DNA from: JBMYQA01 sp049600855
Lineage (GTDB): Bacteria; Bacteroidota; Bacteroidia; Cytophagales; Flammeovirgaceae
NCBI GenBank assembly: GCA_049600855.1
Contig: JBMYQA010000088.1
Span: forward strand, 1-20,772
Length of the DNA stretch: 20,772 bases
Reading direction: 5' to 3'
The notes beneath the pieces are model-generated. The model was not told the origin of the DNA. It saw only the letters and a list, made by a program, of their open reading frames with translations, and did no database searches. This document shows, piece by piece, positions 7,082 to 15,115 of the stretch. The translations under genes were made by a program, and so were the position numbers. How positions within the stretch are numbered: the stretch's first letter is position 1; each line of letters begins with the position of its first letter.

Positions 7082-7615
7082 ATGAATACAATTAAGATTG
7101 GAGTACTCACTGTATCAGATCGAGCTAGTCGTGGGGTTTATGAAGATATTTCGGGCAAGGAAATCATTACCGTTTTAAAGGAGTACATTACTTCCGTCTG
7201 GCATCCAATTTATGAGGTGATTCCTGATGAACAAGATCTAATTGAACAAAAACTCAAAGCATTCAGTGATAATGACGGGTGTTGCTTAATTTTAACAACA
7301 GGCGGAACAGGACCTGCGCCAAGGGATGTAACACCAGAAGCCACTGAAAATGTATGCCAAAAGATGTTGCCAGGTTTTGGAGAGCTGATGAGGCAAAAAA
7401 GTTTGGAATATGTTCGTACAGCGATATTATCTCGACAGACAGCTGGAATCAGAAATAAAACGCTCATTGTCAACCTTCCAGGCAAGCCGAATGCCATCCG
7501 AGAATGCCTGCAAGAAGTATTTCCTGCCATTCCTTATTGTTTAGAATTGATTGGTGAACACTTTATGGAAACCAATGACGAACATATTCAAGTATTTAGA
7601 CCTAAATCTAAATAA
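7082..7615 (+). CDS. mogA: Molybdopterin adenylyltransferase MogA
   Basis: A 177-residue protein close in sequence to E. coli MogA through most of its length: IKIGVLTVSDRASRGVYED at the start, the MPT-binding TTGGTGPAPRDVTPEAT (72-88), PGFGELMRQKSL, AILSRQTAGIR, LIVNLPGKPNAIRECL and a FRPKSK end. MogA activates molybdopterin by adenylation before molybdenum insertion, in the cytoplasm. The catalytic Asp of the TPxxT-type motif (RDVTPEAT) is present. No other cofactor gene (moaA, moeA, moaE) is in the window, so this is a stand-alone locus. It is on the same strand as the MerC-like gene but 83 bases away; a shared transcript is possible but not shown. Confidence 0.93.
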   Translation: MNTIKIGVLTVSDRASRGVYEDISGKEIITVLKEYITSVWHPIYEVIPDEQDLIEQKLKAFSDNDGCCLILTTGGTGPAPRDVTPEATENVCQKMLPGFGELMRQKSLEYVRTAILSRQTAGIRNKTLIVNLPGKPNAIRECLQEVFPAIPYCLELIGEHFMETNDEHIQVFRPKSK

Positions 7616-7681
7616 TAGGTAGCTAAGGAGATAGATTGCTTATCAGCATACTTTAAAACCCTTTCAATTTATTTGAACTAA

Positions 7682-7719
7682 GATTCACCAAAAAGAATAT
7701 AGCATCTTTTTGGTGAATC
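7682..7719. terminator. Bidirectional hairpin terminator between mogA and the SDR gene
   Basis: GATTCACCAAAAAG (7682-7695) and CTTTTTGGTGAATC (7706-7719) pair perfectly over 14 bp, with a further A-T pair at the loop end. The stem has an A run on one arm and a T run on the other. Its position between convergent genes fits a two-way terminator. Confidence 0.7.
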
Positions 7720-7757
7720 ACTTATCATTTAGTTGGGTAAAAAAATTAAATAGGCTC

Positions 7758-8504
7758 TTAAATTGCTCCTCCGTTTACTTTAATGTTTTGTCCGGTAACC
7801 CAGCTGGCCTCTTCACTTGCCAAAAAAACAATCACATTTACAACTTCTTGTACTTTGGCGATGCGTTGCATGGCTGACATGGCACTTACGCGATCTTTGA
7901 GTTCTTGTGGGCGTGTAGCAAATTCTGCGGTTTCGGTAGCTCCAGGCGAAACCACATTTACGGTAATATTTTTATGACCGATTTCTTTGGAAAATACGCG
8001 TGTAATTTGCTCAACGGCTCCTTTTGTGCCGTCGTACAAACCATAATTTGGGAAAAATAGGAAAGTAGTATGAGAAGAAAGGTTGATAATTCGACCGCCT
8101 TCATTCATCATGGTTGCACAGAATTGTTGGGCAAAAAAGATGGATTTTACATTTACGTTGAACATGGCATCAAATTCTGCTTCGGTAACGGCGGCAATGG
8201 GTTTTAAAACGGGCATCACAGCATTGTTGACCAAAATATCAATGCCACCAAAACTATCTATTGCCTGTTCAAACATGGCTTTGAGTTGATCAATTTTGCT
8301 TACATCGGCCTGAAAGTCCATAGCTTTTCCCCCATATTCTTCAATGGTTTGGATACTTTTTTGGGTATTTACTTTTTGATCATCAGAAAAATAATTGATG
8401 AGCACATTTGCCCCATTTTTCCCTAAGTGTTCTGCAACGGCTTGGCCGATTCCAGTGGCTCCGCCAGTAACAATGACGGTTTTATCTTGAAAAGAGCGCT
8501 TCAT
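7758..8504 (-). CDS. Short-chain dehydrogenase/reductase (SDR)
   Basis: A 248-residue classical SDR, of the usual length. The Rossmann cofactor motif is TGGATGIG (13-20). ADVS (67-70) and NNAV (93-96, usually NNAG) follow. The catalytic set is Ser144 (in NLSSHTTF), Tyr157 and Lys161 (YDGTK). VSPGATET and the final GQNIKVNGGAI complete the family pattern. It likely oxidises or reduces an alcohol or carbonyl using NAD(P)(H); the substrate is not known. INYFSDDQ after the second strand hints at NADP or NAD without settling it. It is the last gene of a minus-strand group with the SnoaL-like gene 68 bases upstream and the AraC regulator above that, which suggests a regulated small catabolic or detoxification unit. 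Confidence 0.92.
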   Translation of the reverse strand: MKRSFQDKTVIVTGGATGIGQAVAEHLGKNGANVLINYFSDDQKVNTQKSIQTIEEYGGKAMDFQADVSKIDQLKAMFEQAIDSFGGIDILVNNAVMPVLKPIAAVTEAEFDAMFNVNVKSIFFAQQFCATMMNEGGRIINLSSHTTFLFFPNYGLYDGTKGAVEQITRVFSKEIGHKNITVNVVSPGATETAEFATRPQELKDRVSAMSAMQRIAKVQEVVNVIVFLASEEASWVTGQNIKVNGGAI

Positions 8505-8572
8505 ATCATGTCAATTTTAATGAGTTGAAACCTGCATGGCTTTGAATGCTTTACAGATCGGTTTAAAATGGA

Positions 8573-8950
8573 TTAAACAATTGGATTTCCACTTACCGTT
8601 TTTTCAGGTACATCGGTAGTTACATCCCAATGCTCTACAATTTTATTGCCCTCTACACGGAAAATATCCACTACGGCCATTCCTAAGGCATGAGGCGTTG
8701 CCTTGGCTAAGCTATGGACGACAACTAGGTTGTCTTCAGCAATGACCCTTTTTACTTCCCAAGTTCCTTCAGGCATCATATTATTAAACAGGTGGGGTAA
8801 AAAATTAGCTAAAGCGGTTAACCCATTTTCCAAATGTGGATTATGCTGAATAAAAGTATCCGCAGAAACGTAGTTATTGATTGCTGCTACATTGCGGTTT
8901 ACCCAAACATCTTCCATATAAGCCATTACTAATTCTTTTGCGTTTGCCAT
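8573..8950 (-). CDS. SnoaL-like / NTF2-fold protein
   Basis: A 125-residue protein with the NTF2-like alpha+beta barrel pattern: an N-terminal helix (KELVMAYMEDVW), then YVSADTFIQHNPHLENG, a central strand VKRVIAEDNLVVVHSLAK, and the strand DIFRVEGNKIVEHWDV. The QHNP and EHWD pieces are typical of the SnoaL-like group that COG4922 describes as possible aldol-condensation enzymes; real activity is unknown. An open frame reaches back to 9037, but those 29 residues look non-protein-like, and the ATG at 8950 gives the natural N-terminus. It sits between the AraC regulator and the SDR on one strand, so it is likely part of the same response. Confidence 0.85.
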   Translation of the reverse strand: MANAKELVMAYMEDVWVNRNVAAINNYVSADTFIQHNPHLENGLTALANFLPHLFNNMMPEGTWEVKRVIAEDNLVVVHSLAKATPHALGMAVVDIFRVEGNKIVEHWDVTTDVPEKTVSGNPIV

Positions 8951-9040
8951 TTTTTCAAGTTTTAAAGTAAAGTAATAACGCAAAAGTCCGAATGAAAAGG
9001 GGGGAAGTGCTAACCCAAAACAAGGGCAAAGTGGCAAAAA

Positions 9041-9904
9041 TTACGGTTTTTGTTTGCGGAAAGATTTTGGCGTTTGACCACTACCTTTTTTGAAGAACTT
9101 CGTAAAATGAGTAGGTTCAGAAAATTGCAGAACATGACTGATTTCTGCGATATCCATTTCTGAGTATAACAGTAAGTTTTTTGCCTCTAACAAAACCCGA
9201 TCTGAAATATGATTTTTGGCGGAAAACCCAGTTTCCGATTTTACAATTTCGTTGAGGTAGTTTGCAGAAATATTGAGTTGATTGGCATAAAAGTGTACGT
9301 CTTTATGTTCAATGAAATAGTTGTTGATCAGGTTCTTATACTTTCTGATCACTAATGATTTTTTAGAGAGAAATGCTTCTTCTTTTCCATAAGTATCGTA
9401 AAGCAGCTTAGCTTTTTCGAGGAATGCTAAAAGTAATAGTTTTACTACAGTAGCGCTTTTTCTCTCATGGATGAGGGTGTTAAATAATTGCTCAAAAGAT
9501 TTCTTTTCCCCATCGCTGAGGTGATAAAAGTTTTGGCTGGAAATATTAAAAAATGGAAAAGCAACTTCAACATGAGGTACAAAAGGCAACAAAAATGATG
9601 GATGAAACATAATGACTCCACCTTCTACCTGTTCATCTCTGATAAAGCTGAAAATATGCTCTTTCCCTTGAAATAATAAGGTGTTGTTGAGATTGATATG
9701 CTTGTTTTGGTTGATGCTGATTTGCCCACCCTTTTGGTCTTTCATAAATATAATGGTGTAGAAGTTCCTGCGATGGGGCGGCATCATTTTTTTTACTGCT
9801 GTGTGAAACTCATCAAAAAGTAAAATGTCAAAATCTTCATATATAGGTGTCCTATTAAATCTTGAGGAAGTCAGTAACGCTGCTATGTTTTTGAATTGTA
9901 ACAA
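9041..9904 (-). CDS. AraC family transcriptional regulator
   Basis: A 287-residue regulator. The N-terminal half (about 45-110: RRNFYTIIFMKDQKGGQISI, then LNNTLLFQGKEHIFSF) looks like a cupin-type sensor. The C-terminal about 95 residues hold the two helix-turn-helix units (FYANQLNISANYLNEIVK, then IAEISHVLQFSEPTHFTKFF) and the usual end GQTPKSFRK. The longest frame starts at a TTG (9902-9904). The next in-frame ATG codons are near residue 39 and would cut the sensor domain short, so TTG or an unseen start is likely. It lies upstream of the SnoaL-like and SDR genes on the same strand, which makes it their probable regulator. Confidence 0.9.
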   Translation of the reverse strand: MLQFKNIAALLTSSRFNRTPIYEDFDILLFDEFHTAVKKMMPPHRRNFYTIIFMKDQKGGQISINQNKHINLNNTLLFQGKEHIFSFIRDEQVEGGVIMFHPSFLLPFVPHVEVAFPFFNISSQNFYHLSDGEKKSFEQLFNTLIHERKSATVVKLLLLAFLEKAKLLYDTYGKEEAFLSKKSLVIRKYKNLINNYFIEHKDVHFYANQLNISANYLNEIVKSETGFSAKNHISDRVLLEAKNLLLYSEMDIAEISHVLQFSEPTHFTKFFKKGSGQTPKSFRKQKP

Positions 9905-9988
9905 TAATTCGGTGATTAGTTTTGAGAACTAGAAAGTATATACATTAACTACATTGTCCGCTAAGTAATTTATATTTATTGAGCTGCT

Positions 9989-10135
9989 AGTTGAGGATTC
10001 CTATAGGTCAGACGCTCTGCCTCAACTTTATGTACGTTGAGTTTCGAAACTCAACATTATTAGGATCGAAGATAAGAACAGTGCGACTGCCGTCTTCAAT
10101 CAGCGCAAAATCCAAAAAGCTTAAAGGACAGTCTA
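9989..10135. repeat. Palindrome cluster, candidate dispersed repeat or gene remnant
   Basis: The motif GTTGAG/CTCAAC occurs four times in alternating direction (9990, 10021, 10036, 10050). AGTTGAGG (9989-9996) pairs with CCTCAACT (10020-10027) around an inner CCTATAGG palindrome. GTTGAGTTTCGAAACTCAAC (10036-10055) is a perfect 20-bp palindrome. CAGT-GCG-ACTG lies within GAAGA...TCTTC at about 10069-10098. The minus strand is open for about 50 codons ending at 10002 and reads protein-like (DFALIEDGSRTVLIFDP, then YIKLRQSV and a stop) but has no start. No family was assigned. Confidence 0.45.
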
Positions 10136-10233
10136 GTGAGTTAAAAAATGAAAAAAAAGAGAGGTTTGTTTATCGCATCATCAGAATTGCCATATTTCAG
10201 AAGTTCGTATTAGGAAGTATAAGTTGGATGCGC

Positions 10234-10241
10234 TACCTTTG
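10234..10241 (+). promoter_or_regulatory. Candidate -7 box for tonB
   Basis: TACCTTTG matches TAnnTTTG. No good -33 TTTG lies 19-21 bases upstream, and the box is about 120 bases before the tonB ATG, so this is a weak call. Confidence 0.25.
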
Positions 10242-10363
10242 AAATACGACCCACTGCGTGTAATTGTATTAATTCACCAAAAAAATCTTTAAATGATTTC
10301 TTTAAACAGGTGAGTTCGGTATAATTGCACGATAATCGTTTTACTGATTTAAAACCCTCAGCA

Positions 10364-11185
10364 ATGTACAGATTACTGGAATCCATTACCATGGTTGGAT
10401 TGTTTGTCCTGTTCTTTGTTGTGCTTATTGGAATGGTTTTCCTCTTTAGGTATATCCTTTCATCAAGCTCAAATAAGATTTTGGCAAAAAACCAACCGTC
10501 CGATGACTTAAACAAAAAGTATTATTCGGTGGATATCAACAAGTACAAAAGCCTTATTGGCTTGGTAGGTCTTTCCATGAGTATGGCCTTAGTATTGTTG
10601 GCATTCGAGTTTCCTGATTTTGAAGAGCAAACGCTTGTCGATTTAGGAACGCTTGACACCGAAATGGAGGAGCAAATTGAAATTCCTCCAACCGAGCAGA
10701 AGCCACCACCACCACCAAAAGTAGTTCAGCCCCAAATTATTGAGGTGCCTGACGAGGAAGAAATTGAAGAAGAAATCGAAGAGGTTTTTGAAGAATTTGA
10801 TGAGGAAGTAGTTGTTGAGGAAGTAGAAGAAGTAGTGGAAGAAGAGGTAGTTGAAGAAGAACCTGTAGATAAAATCTTCACCATTGTAGAAGAAAGTGCC
10901 GCACCAGTAGGTGGTATGCAAGCTTTCTATAAGCACATTAAGAAAAACCTAAAATATCCTCGCCAAGCAAAACGTATGGGTATTGAAGGAAAAGTATTCT
11001 TGTCATTTATCGTTGATAAAGATGGGTCTATTACCGATATCCAAGTAATTCGTGGTATTGGTGGTGGATGTGACGAAGAGGCGGTTCGTATCTTAAAAGG
11101 CTCTCCAAAATGGAAGCCTGGTAAGCAAAGAGGCCGCCCTGTGAAGCAGAAAATGACTTTCCCAATCAACTTTAAGTTGAAGTAA
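10364..11185 (+). CDS. TonB family energy transducer with two predicted membrane helices
   Basis: A 273-residue TonB-like protein that should carry proton-motive energy from ExbB/ExbD to outer-membrane receptors. Order: hydrophobic helix about residues 9-32; a cytoplasmic-type linker (KNQPSDDLNKKYYSVDINKYK); a second helix about 60-80; a proline run (KPPPPPK); an acidic Glu/Val-rich periplasmic linker; then the C-terminal TonB domain from about 180 (FYKHIKKNLKYPRQAKRMG, GKVFLSFIVDKDGSI, EAVRILKGSPKWKPGKQRG). The first helix is unusual, since Bacteroidota TonB proteins normally have one membrane anchor. Start choice: ATG 10364; an in-frame TTG at 10325 would add 13 residues, and a start near the TTG of LAKNQPSDD (about 10481) would give the ordinary one-helix form. 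exbB/exbD are not nearby. Confidence 0.88.
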   Translation: MYRLLESITMVGLFVLFFVVLIGMVFLFRYILSSSSNKILAKNQPSDDLNKKYYSVDINKYKSLIGLVGLSMSMALVLLAFEFPDFEEQTLVDLGTLDTEMEEQIEIPPTEQKPPPPPKVVQPQIIEVPDEEEIEEEIEEVFEEFDEEVVVEEVEEVVEEEVVEEEPVDKIFTIVEESAAPVGGMQAFYKHIKKNLKYPRQAKRMGIEGKVFLSFIVDKDGSITDIQVIRGIGGGCDEEAVRILKGSPKWKPGKQRGRPVKQKMTFPINFKLK

Positions 11186-11203
11186 GATACGCTCATTAGC
11201 GCT

Positions 11204-11233
11204 CAGAAAGCCCAGCGAAAGTTGGGCTTTCTG
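11204..11233 (+). terminator. Terminator after tonB
   Basis: CAGAAAGCCCAGC (11204-11216) pairs with GTTGGGCTTTCTG (11221-11233) over 13 bp with one G-T wobble, closed by the stable GAAA tetraloop. It lies 18 bases after the tonB stop. The following CATTTTAT is only a short T-rich stretch. Confidence 0.8.
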
Positions 11234-11314
11234 CATTTTATAACTCAAGCTCTAAGATCCCCAAAACGAAATTTCTTGTAAACGAATGCTGGTTCTGTAT
11301 AATTAAGCCAAATC

Positions 11315-13189
11315 ATGAAAAGAATTATTACGCTATTGAGTTTTTTGATCGGTTTTGTCAGTAGCTATGCGCAAAGTACGTATACCAAAGATTATTACAT
11401 CTTCCCCATTAAACCCAACCAACGAAATTACCTTTCAGGAAAAATGGGAGAGTTGAGGTCAAGCCATTTTCATGCGGGTATTGATGTGAAAACAGAAGGT
11501 AGAGAAGGGCTGAAAGTACATGCGGCAGCAGATGGCTATGTGTATCGAATTAAAGTGTCATCTTACGGCTATGGAAAAGTGCTCTACATGCAGCATGCCA
11601 ATGGTCAACGTACGGTGTATGCGCATTTACAGCGCTTTGACGAAGAGATTGAAAAATACGTATTGAAGGAACAATATAAGAAAGAAGATTTTTTTATTGA
11701 ATTATTTCCCGATGCTAAGCAATTCACGTTTAAACAAGGAGAGGTGATTGCGCGTGCGGGTAACTCAGGTTCATCGGGTGGTCCCCATCTACATTTTGAA
11801 GTCAGAAATAATAACGATGAACCCTTGAAAACACTTCGGTTTGGCTTTGAAGAAATTGTGGATCGGGTTCCTCCTGTAGTTCAAAAAATTGCCTTACGGA
11901 CGAAAGAACCAAGCGCTAGAGTTAATGGGGAGTTTGGAAGAATCGAGTTTCCGATTATAAAGACAAGATACAGCTATCAGCTCATGGACGATATCCAAGC
12001 ATTTGGGAGCATCGGTATTGATTTATACGCTTTTGATAAGGCTGATGGCGTACACAACAAGTATGGAATTTACGATTTAGAAGTAGAAGTAAATGGAGAA
12101 GTAATTCATAAGCATGTAATTGATCAATTTTCCTTTTTTGAGTCGAGAGCTATTCAAGTGTTTACCGACTATGCACACAAGAAAACAGCGCGTGAGACTT
12201 TTCAGCATTGCTACATTGAAGATGGAAATGATTTGCCCTTTTTCCCAATGAAACATACAGGAAAAGGAAAATTGAACATCGAAGATGGGAAAACCTATCA
12301 GGTGAAGTTGAACTTGACCGATGTTTTTGGAAATCGCTCTCAGGTATTATTTACCATTATTGGAAACAAAAATTACGCTCCACAAAAAAAGCGATTAACG
12401 ACCACGAAAAATTATTTGGTAAGCGAAAATGCCTTTCAGTTTTACCAAGAAAGTAAAAATGCAGATGAGCCCGCCAAGGTATTTGCCCGAGGCTTTGATT
12501 ACATCCTCCAACCTGCTTACCGAATCTCGAATAAAAATGTATACCTCTGGGATTTACGCGATGGCTTGCCCGATTCAATTACAATGGGAAAGCAAACAAA
12601 ACAGTTGGATTTTAAACAGGTTATTCCCTCTACCATTCCCTATTTATATTCAGGAAAACAGCTAGACATCACTTTTGTAAAAAGTGCATTGTACGATACC
12701 TTGTATCTGCAAACCCAAGAACGAGCAAACGGTTTTAGCATCCAAGATCGCACCGTACCTCTTTTTAAGCGTATTATCGTGAGCTTTAGACCGACTACTC
12801 AGGTGAAAAATAAAGCGAAAACTCGATTATATTATGTAGGGTCACGAGGACGATTGTCTTATGAAGGTGGAAGGTGGCAGGGCAATCAAATCACGGTTTC
12901 TACGCGAACATTTGGTGATTATGTGTTGAAAGAAGATGTGGAAAAGCCTATAATTACCTTAGAAAGACATGCTAATAATCAACTGGTCTTTCGCATTCAA
13001 GATGAACTGGCAGGTGTTGATAAATTTCGAGCAACGCTCAACGGCAAGTTTCTCCTACTCAAATTCGATCATCGCAAAGACATTGTTTGGACGGAACGGC
13101 TGGATAAAACGAAACCCCTGAAAGGTGACTTTAAGTTAGTGGTGACGGATGAAGTCGGAAATGAAGCGATTTACGAGCAGAAGCTTTAA
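11315..13189 (+). CDS. Secreted M23 family metallopeptidase (LytM-like)
   Basis: A 624-residue protein with a signal peptide (MKRIITLLSFLIGFVSSYAQ, cut after about residue 20). The M23 zinc-peptidase domain is at about 35-175: HAGID gives ligands His53 and Asp57, YAHL carries a conserved His, and GPHLHFEV gives His158 and His160. All expected M23 residues are present, so it should be an active peptidoglycan endopeptidase in the periplasm or at the surface, or a scaffold. The remaining about 440 residues are beta-rich with no domain I recognise; they are typical in length for Bacteroidota M23 proteins, and the end DEVGNEAIYEQKL is not a type IX sorting signal. It follows tonB after a terminator, so it is probably transcribed on its own. 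Confidence 0.9.
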   Translation: MKRIITLLSFLIGFVSSYAQSTYTKDYYIFPIKPNQRNYLSGKMGELRSSHFHAGIDVKTEGREGLKVHAAADGYVYRIKVSSYGYGKVLYMQHANGQRTVYAHLQRFDEEIEKYVLKEQYKKEDFFIELFPDAKQFTFKQGEVIARAGNSGSSGGPHLHFEVRNNNDEPLKTLRFGFEEIVDRVPPVVQKIALRTKEPSARVNGEFGRIEFPIIKTRYSYQLMDDIQAFGSIGIDLYAFDKADGVHNKYGIYDLEVEVNGEVIHKHVIDQFSFFESRAIQVFTDYAHKKTARETFQHCYIEDGNDLPFFPMKHTGKGKLNIEDGKTYQVKLNLTDVFGNRSQVLFTIIGNKNYAPQKKRLTTTKNYLVSENAFQFYQESKNADEPAKVFARGFDYILQPAYRISNKNVYLWDLRDGLPDSITMGKQTKQLDFKQVIPSTIPYLYSGKQLDITFVKSALYDTLYLQTQERANGFSIQDRTVPLFKRIIVSFRPTTQVKNKAKTRLYYVGSRGRLSYEGGRWQGNQITVSTRTFGDYVLKEDVEKPIITLERHANNQLVFRIQDELAGVDKFRATLNGKFLLLKFDHRKDIVWTERLDKTKPLKGDFKLVVTDEVGNEAIYEQKL

Positions 13190-13199
13190 AATGGTTTGA

Positions 13200-13260
13200 A
13201 TGAAGAAATCCCTTGCAGTGGAATTGACTAAAGGGAGGTCACAGCGAGGGATTTCTTCAT
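13200..13260. repeat. Long inverted repeat between convergent genes (REP-like, probable terminator)
   Basis: ATGAAGAAATCCCT (13200-13213) and AGGGATTTCTTCAT (13247-13260) are perfectly complementary, and TGC/GCG extends the stem to 17 bp with one wobble. The loop is 27 bases and holds a further AAGGGAGG stretch. It sits between the M23 gene and the M56 gene, which converge. The GC-rich loop and long stem resemble dispersed palindromic repeats. Confidence 0.6.
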
Positions 13261-13281
13261 GGAATTCCTGATTTGTTGATG

Positions 13282-14709
13282 TTAGCGAACGGCTGTTTTA
13301 GGCAGTACATTTGGGAAAATATGAAATGTATTGGCTTCTTCTATATGCTGATTATGTAGCTCAAATTGTGTATTGGTCGTTAAATCAAGCTGATAAACAT
13401 GCTTCCCATAGTTTACCGTATTCTTAGCCAATTTACTGATGGAATAGCGTGAGAAATCAGTATGCGCATAGTGGTTAAGTACTGAATTTGGAACGCGCTT
13501 GTGATCAATCCAAACCCCAAATTGTTTTGGGTCTTTCCATTGTTCAAATAGCTGTTGGGTGGGAGTTACTTTTTTTAAGGGACTTGCTTTGGAAATACGA
13601 ATCAGCTGCTTCGATTTTTGATGATCACTCATTTGGAAGTAGAGCGTTGTTAACTGTTCCCTATCCAAATCTGAAAATTTCATGGACAACAGCCATCCTC
13701 CATCTTGATTTTCTTTTTTATACTTCGACATAATGGCATCAAAAGCATGCTGCAATTCTTGTTCTGATGTGGTTTTTGGAACAACTACTTTTTGCTTTTC
13801 TAACGCTTTATTAACCTGTTGAGCGAATGAATGGGAGCTGAATAACAGAATGGCCAATAGAAAAATCGGGGCGATCCCAAATTGTTTCGTGCGTACACTA
13901 TAGATTGATTGGGTGCGAGTCATCATAGTTAAACGTGTTTTAGTTTGTGAATAATTAAAAGGACTTGAAATAGCTGGTTCGGGCTTTAAATCATGAACCA
14001 TTGCAATTTGATGAAGAATTAAATGCTGGTAATGTGTCAAGTTTTGATGTTTATGTAAAACAACCTCATCAGCTAAGAATTCGTGATTGAGTTGAATAGC
14101 GCTTCTCATCCAATAAAAGAACGGATTAAACCAACAAAAAATCAGTACCAACTCCACGAATAACACATCAAATGAGTGCTTTTGCCGAACATGAGCCAAT
14201 TCGTGATCAAGGATTTGTTGATACACCAGCCCTTGTTGGAACCTTTTTTTCTCTAGGAAAATAAAATTTAAAAAGCTGTGTGGATGGCAGGGCTTATTCA
14301 ATAAAACCAATGTAGCCGTGTGGTATGACTCTGTAACATTGGTTTTAATTTGATGCCATAAAAACCAGTTCAAATAAATAAACCGAGTCAATAGCAGCAT
14401 TGCAATGAAACTATAGCCAATTAAGCACAAGCTTTCCCAAGCATAGGCTGTTTCGGAGGCAGCTGGTGTAGTAAAACGAATCGTCTGATCAAGATATGCT
14501 TTACTCGAAATAATGAGCGTTGCTTGATTACTTAAAATGTGACTAGCTTCTTGATTAAATTCTAAAAGTGGAATACCTAAGGAAGCAAGAATACTTAAAA
14601 TAAGGTAGAAACGCTTAAAGTGGTGCATCTTCTCCTGCCTTAACATCAGGTGATAGCTAGTGGCAAGAAATCCCGCACAAAGTATGGATTGAATGCAATA
14701 GGTGATCAT
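13282..14709 (-). CDS. M56 family (BlaR1-like) membrane sensor peptidase
   Basis: A 475-residue membrane metallopeptidase. Helices lie at about 5-22, 34-50, 92-118 and 183-203, then the zinc motif HELAH at 169-173 (His169, Glu170, His173) with the downstream HEFLADE (Glu210) as third ligand, on the cytoplasmic loop as in BlaR1/MecR1. A last membrane helix is at about 281-298 (APIFLLAILLFSSHSFAQ), and the final about 175 residues are periplasmic with no penicillin-binding domain recognised; the signal sensed is therefore unknown. In the known systems the peptidase activity leads to loss of the BlaI repressor. Its ATG overlaps the stop of the blaI-like gene (ATGA), so they are translationally coupled. 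Confidence 0.9.
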   Translation of the reverse strand: MITYCIQSILCAGFLATSYHLMLRQEKMHHFKRFYLILSILASLGIPLLEFNQEASHILSNQATLIISSKAYLDQTIRFTTPAASETAYAWESLCLIGYSFIAMLLLTRFIYLNWFLWHQIKTNVTESYHTATLVLLNKPCHPHSFLNFIFLEKKRFQQGLVYQQILDHELAHVRQKHSFDVLFVELVLIFCWFNPFFYWMRSAIQLNHEFLADEVVLHKHQNLTHYQHLILHQIAMVHDLKPEPAISSPFNYSQTKTRLTMMTRTQSIYSVRTKQFGIAPIFLLAILLFSSHSFAQQVNKALEKQKVVVPKTTSEQELQHAFDAIMSKYKKENQDGGWLLSMKFSDLDREQLTTLYFQMSDHQKSKQLIRISKASPLKKVTPTQQLFEQWKDPKQFGVWIDHKRVPNSVLNHYAHTDFSRYSISKLAKNTVNYGKHVYQLDLTTNTQFELHNQHIEEANTFHIFPNVLPKTAVR

Positions 14710-15077
14710 TTGTCTGTCTTTTTGATTTCCTGATCAACTATTTTTTTTAAGGCTTCCAACTCTTCGTGACTCATTTTACCCGATCGGGTGAAGAATGAAG
14801 CAAACTTTAAAGCCGAATTGTCAAAATAGTCTTTAATTACTTTACCAATGTGAGAAGAGAAATAAGATTCTTTATCGACTAAAGCATGGTACTGCCTAGA
14901 GTTTCCAAAGACGGTATAACCCACAAATCCTTTATCTTGCATCCGTTTTAACAACGTAGCAATGGTCGTTTTAGCAGGTTTTGGCTCTGCATGTAATGCG
15001 AGTATTTCCTTCATAAATAAAGCCCCATGTTTCCAAATCAGCTCCATGAGCTTTTCTTCTGTTGCTGACAATTTCAT
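14706..15077 (-). CDS. BlaI/MecI/CopY family transcriptional repressor
   Basis: A 123-residue winged-helix repressor, the standard length for the family. The N-terminus reads LSATEEKLMELIWKHG, followed by the recognition helix region KPAKTTIATLLKRMQDKGFV and the wing GYTVFGNSRQYHALV. The C-terminal helices (SSHIGKVIKDYFDN, EELEALKKIVDQE) make the dimer interface. In BlaI, cleavage occurs in this region near an Asn-Phe bond; a close match is not seen here, so the inactivation route may differ. It overlaps the M56 gene by four bases. A promoter and an operator-like palindrome lie 23-59 bases upstream, so self-repression is likely. Confidence 0.93.
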   Translation of the reverse strand: MKLSATEEKLMELIWKHGALFMKEILALHAEPKPAKTTIATLLKRMQDKGFVGYTVFGNSRQYHALVDKESYFSSHIGKVIKDYFDNSALKFASFFTRSGKMSHEELEALKKIVDQEIKKTDK

Positions 15078-15099
15078 ATTCTACACTTTGATTATTTTG

Positions 15100-15115
15100 T
15101 TCTACAAACATAGAA
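15100..15115. promoter_or_regulatory. BlaI-type operator candidate
   Basis: TTCTACAAACATAGAA is a palindrome with TTCTA/TAGAA arms, resembling the TACA...TGTA dyads bound by BlaI/MecI. It covers the -7 box of the blaI promoter. A further TTCTACA half-site lies at 15079-15085, beside the start codon. Confidence 0.6.

Larger units (their letters stand above)
9905..10363. other. 459-base intergenic region
   Basis: No gene is supported. The left part is A/T-rich and carries the promoter side of the minus-strand AraC gene. From about 9989 to 10135 the GC content rises and palindromes cluster (described separately). The last 120 bases lead into tonB and hold one TAnnTTTG match. Plus-strand frame 9991-10242 is open but resembles no protein and is explained by the repeat. 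Confidence 0.6.

Noticed and set aside
9991..10242. Plus-strand open frame of 83 codons
   Set aside because: It begins at a TTG in the middle of a palindrome cluster and resembles no protein; the repeat explains its openness.
10643..10936. Phe/Tyr/Trp-rich frame on the minus strand
   Set aside because: It is the antisense shadow of the Glu/Val/Pro-rich linker of TonB.
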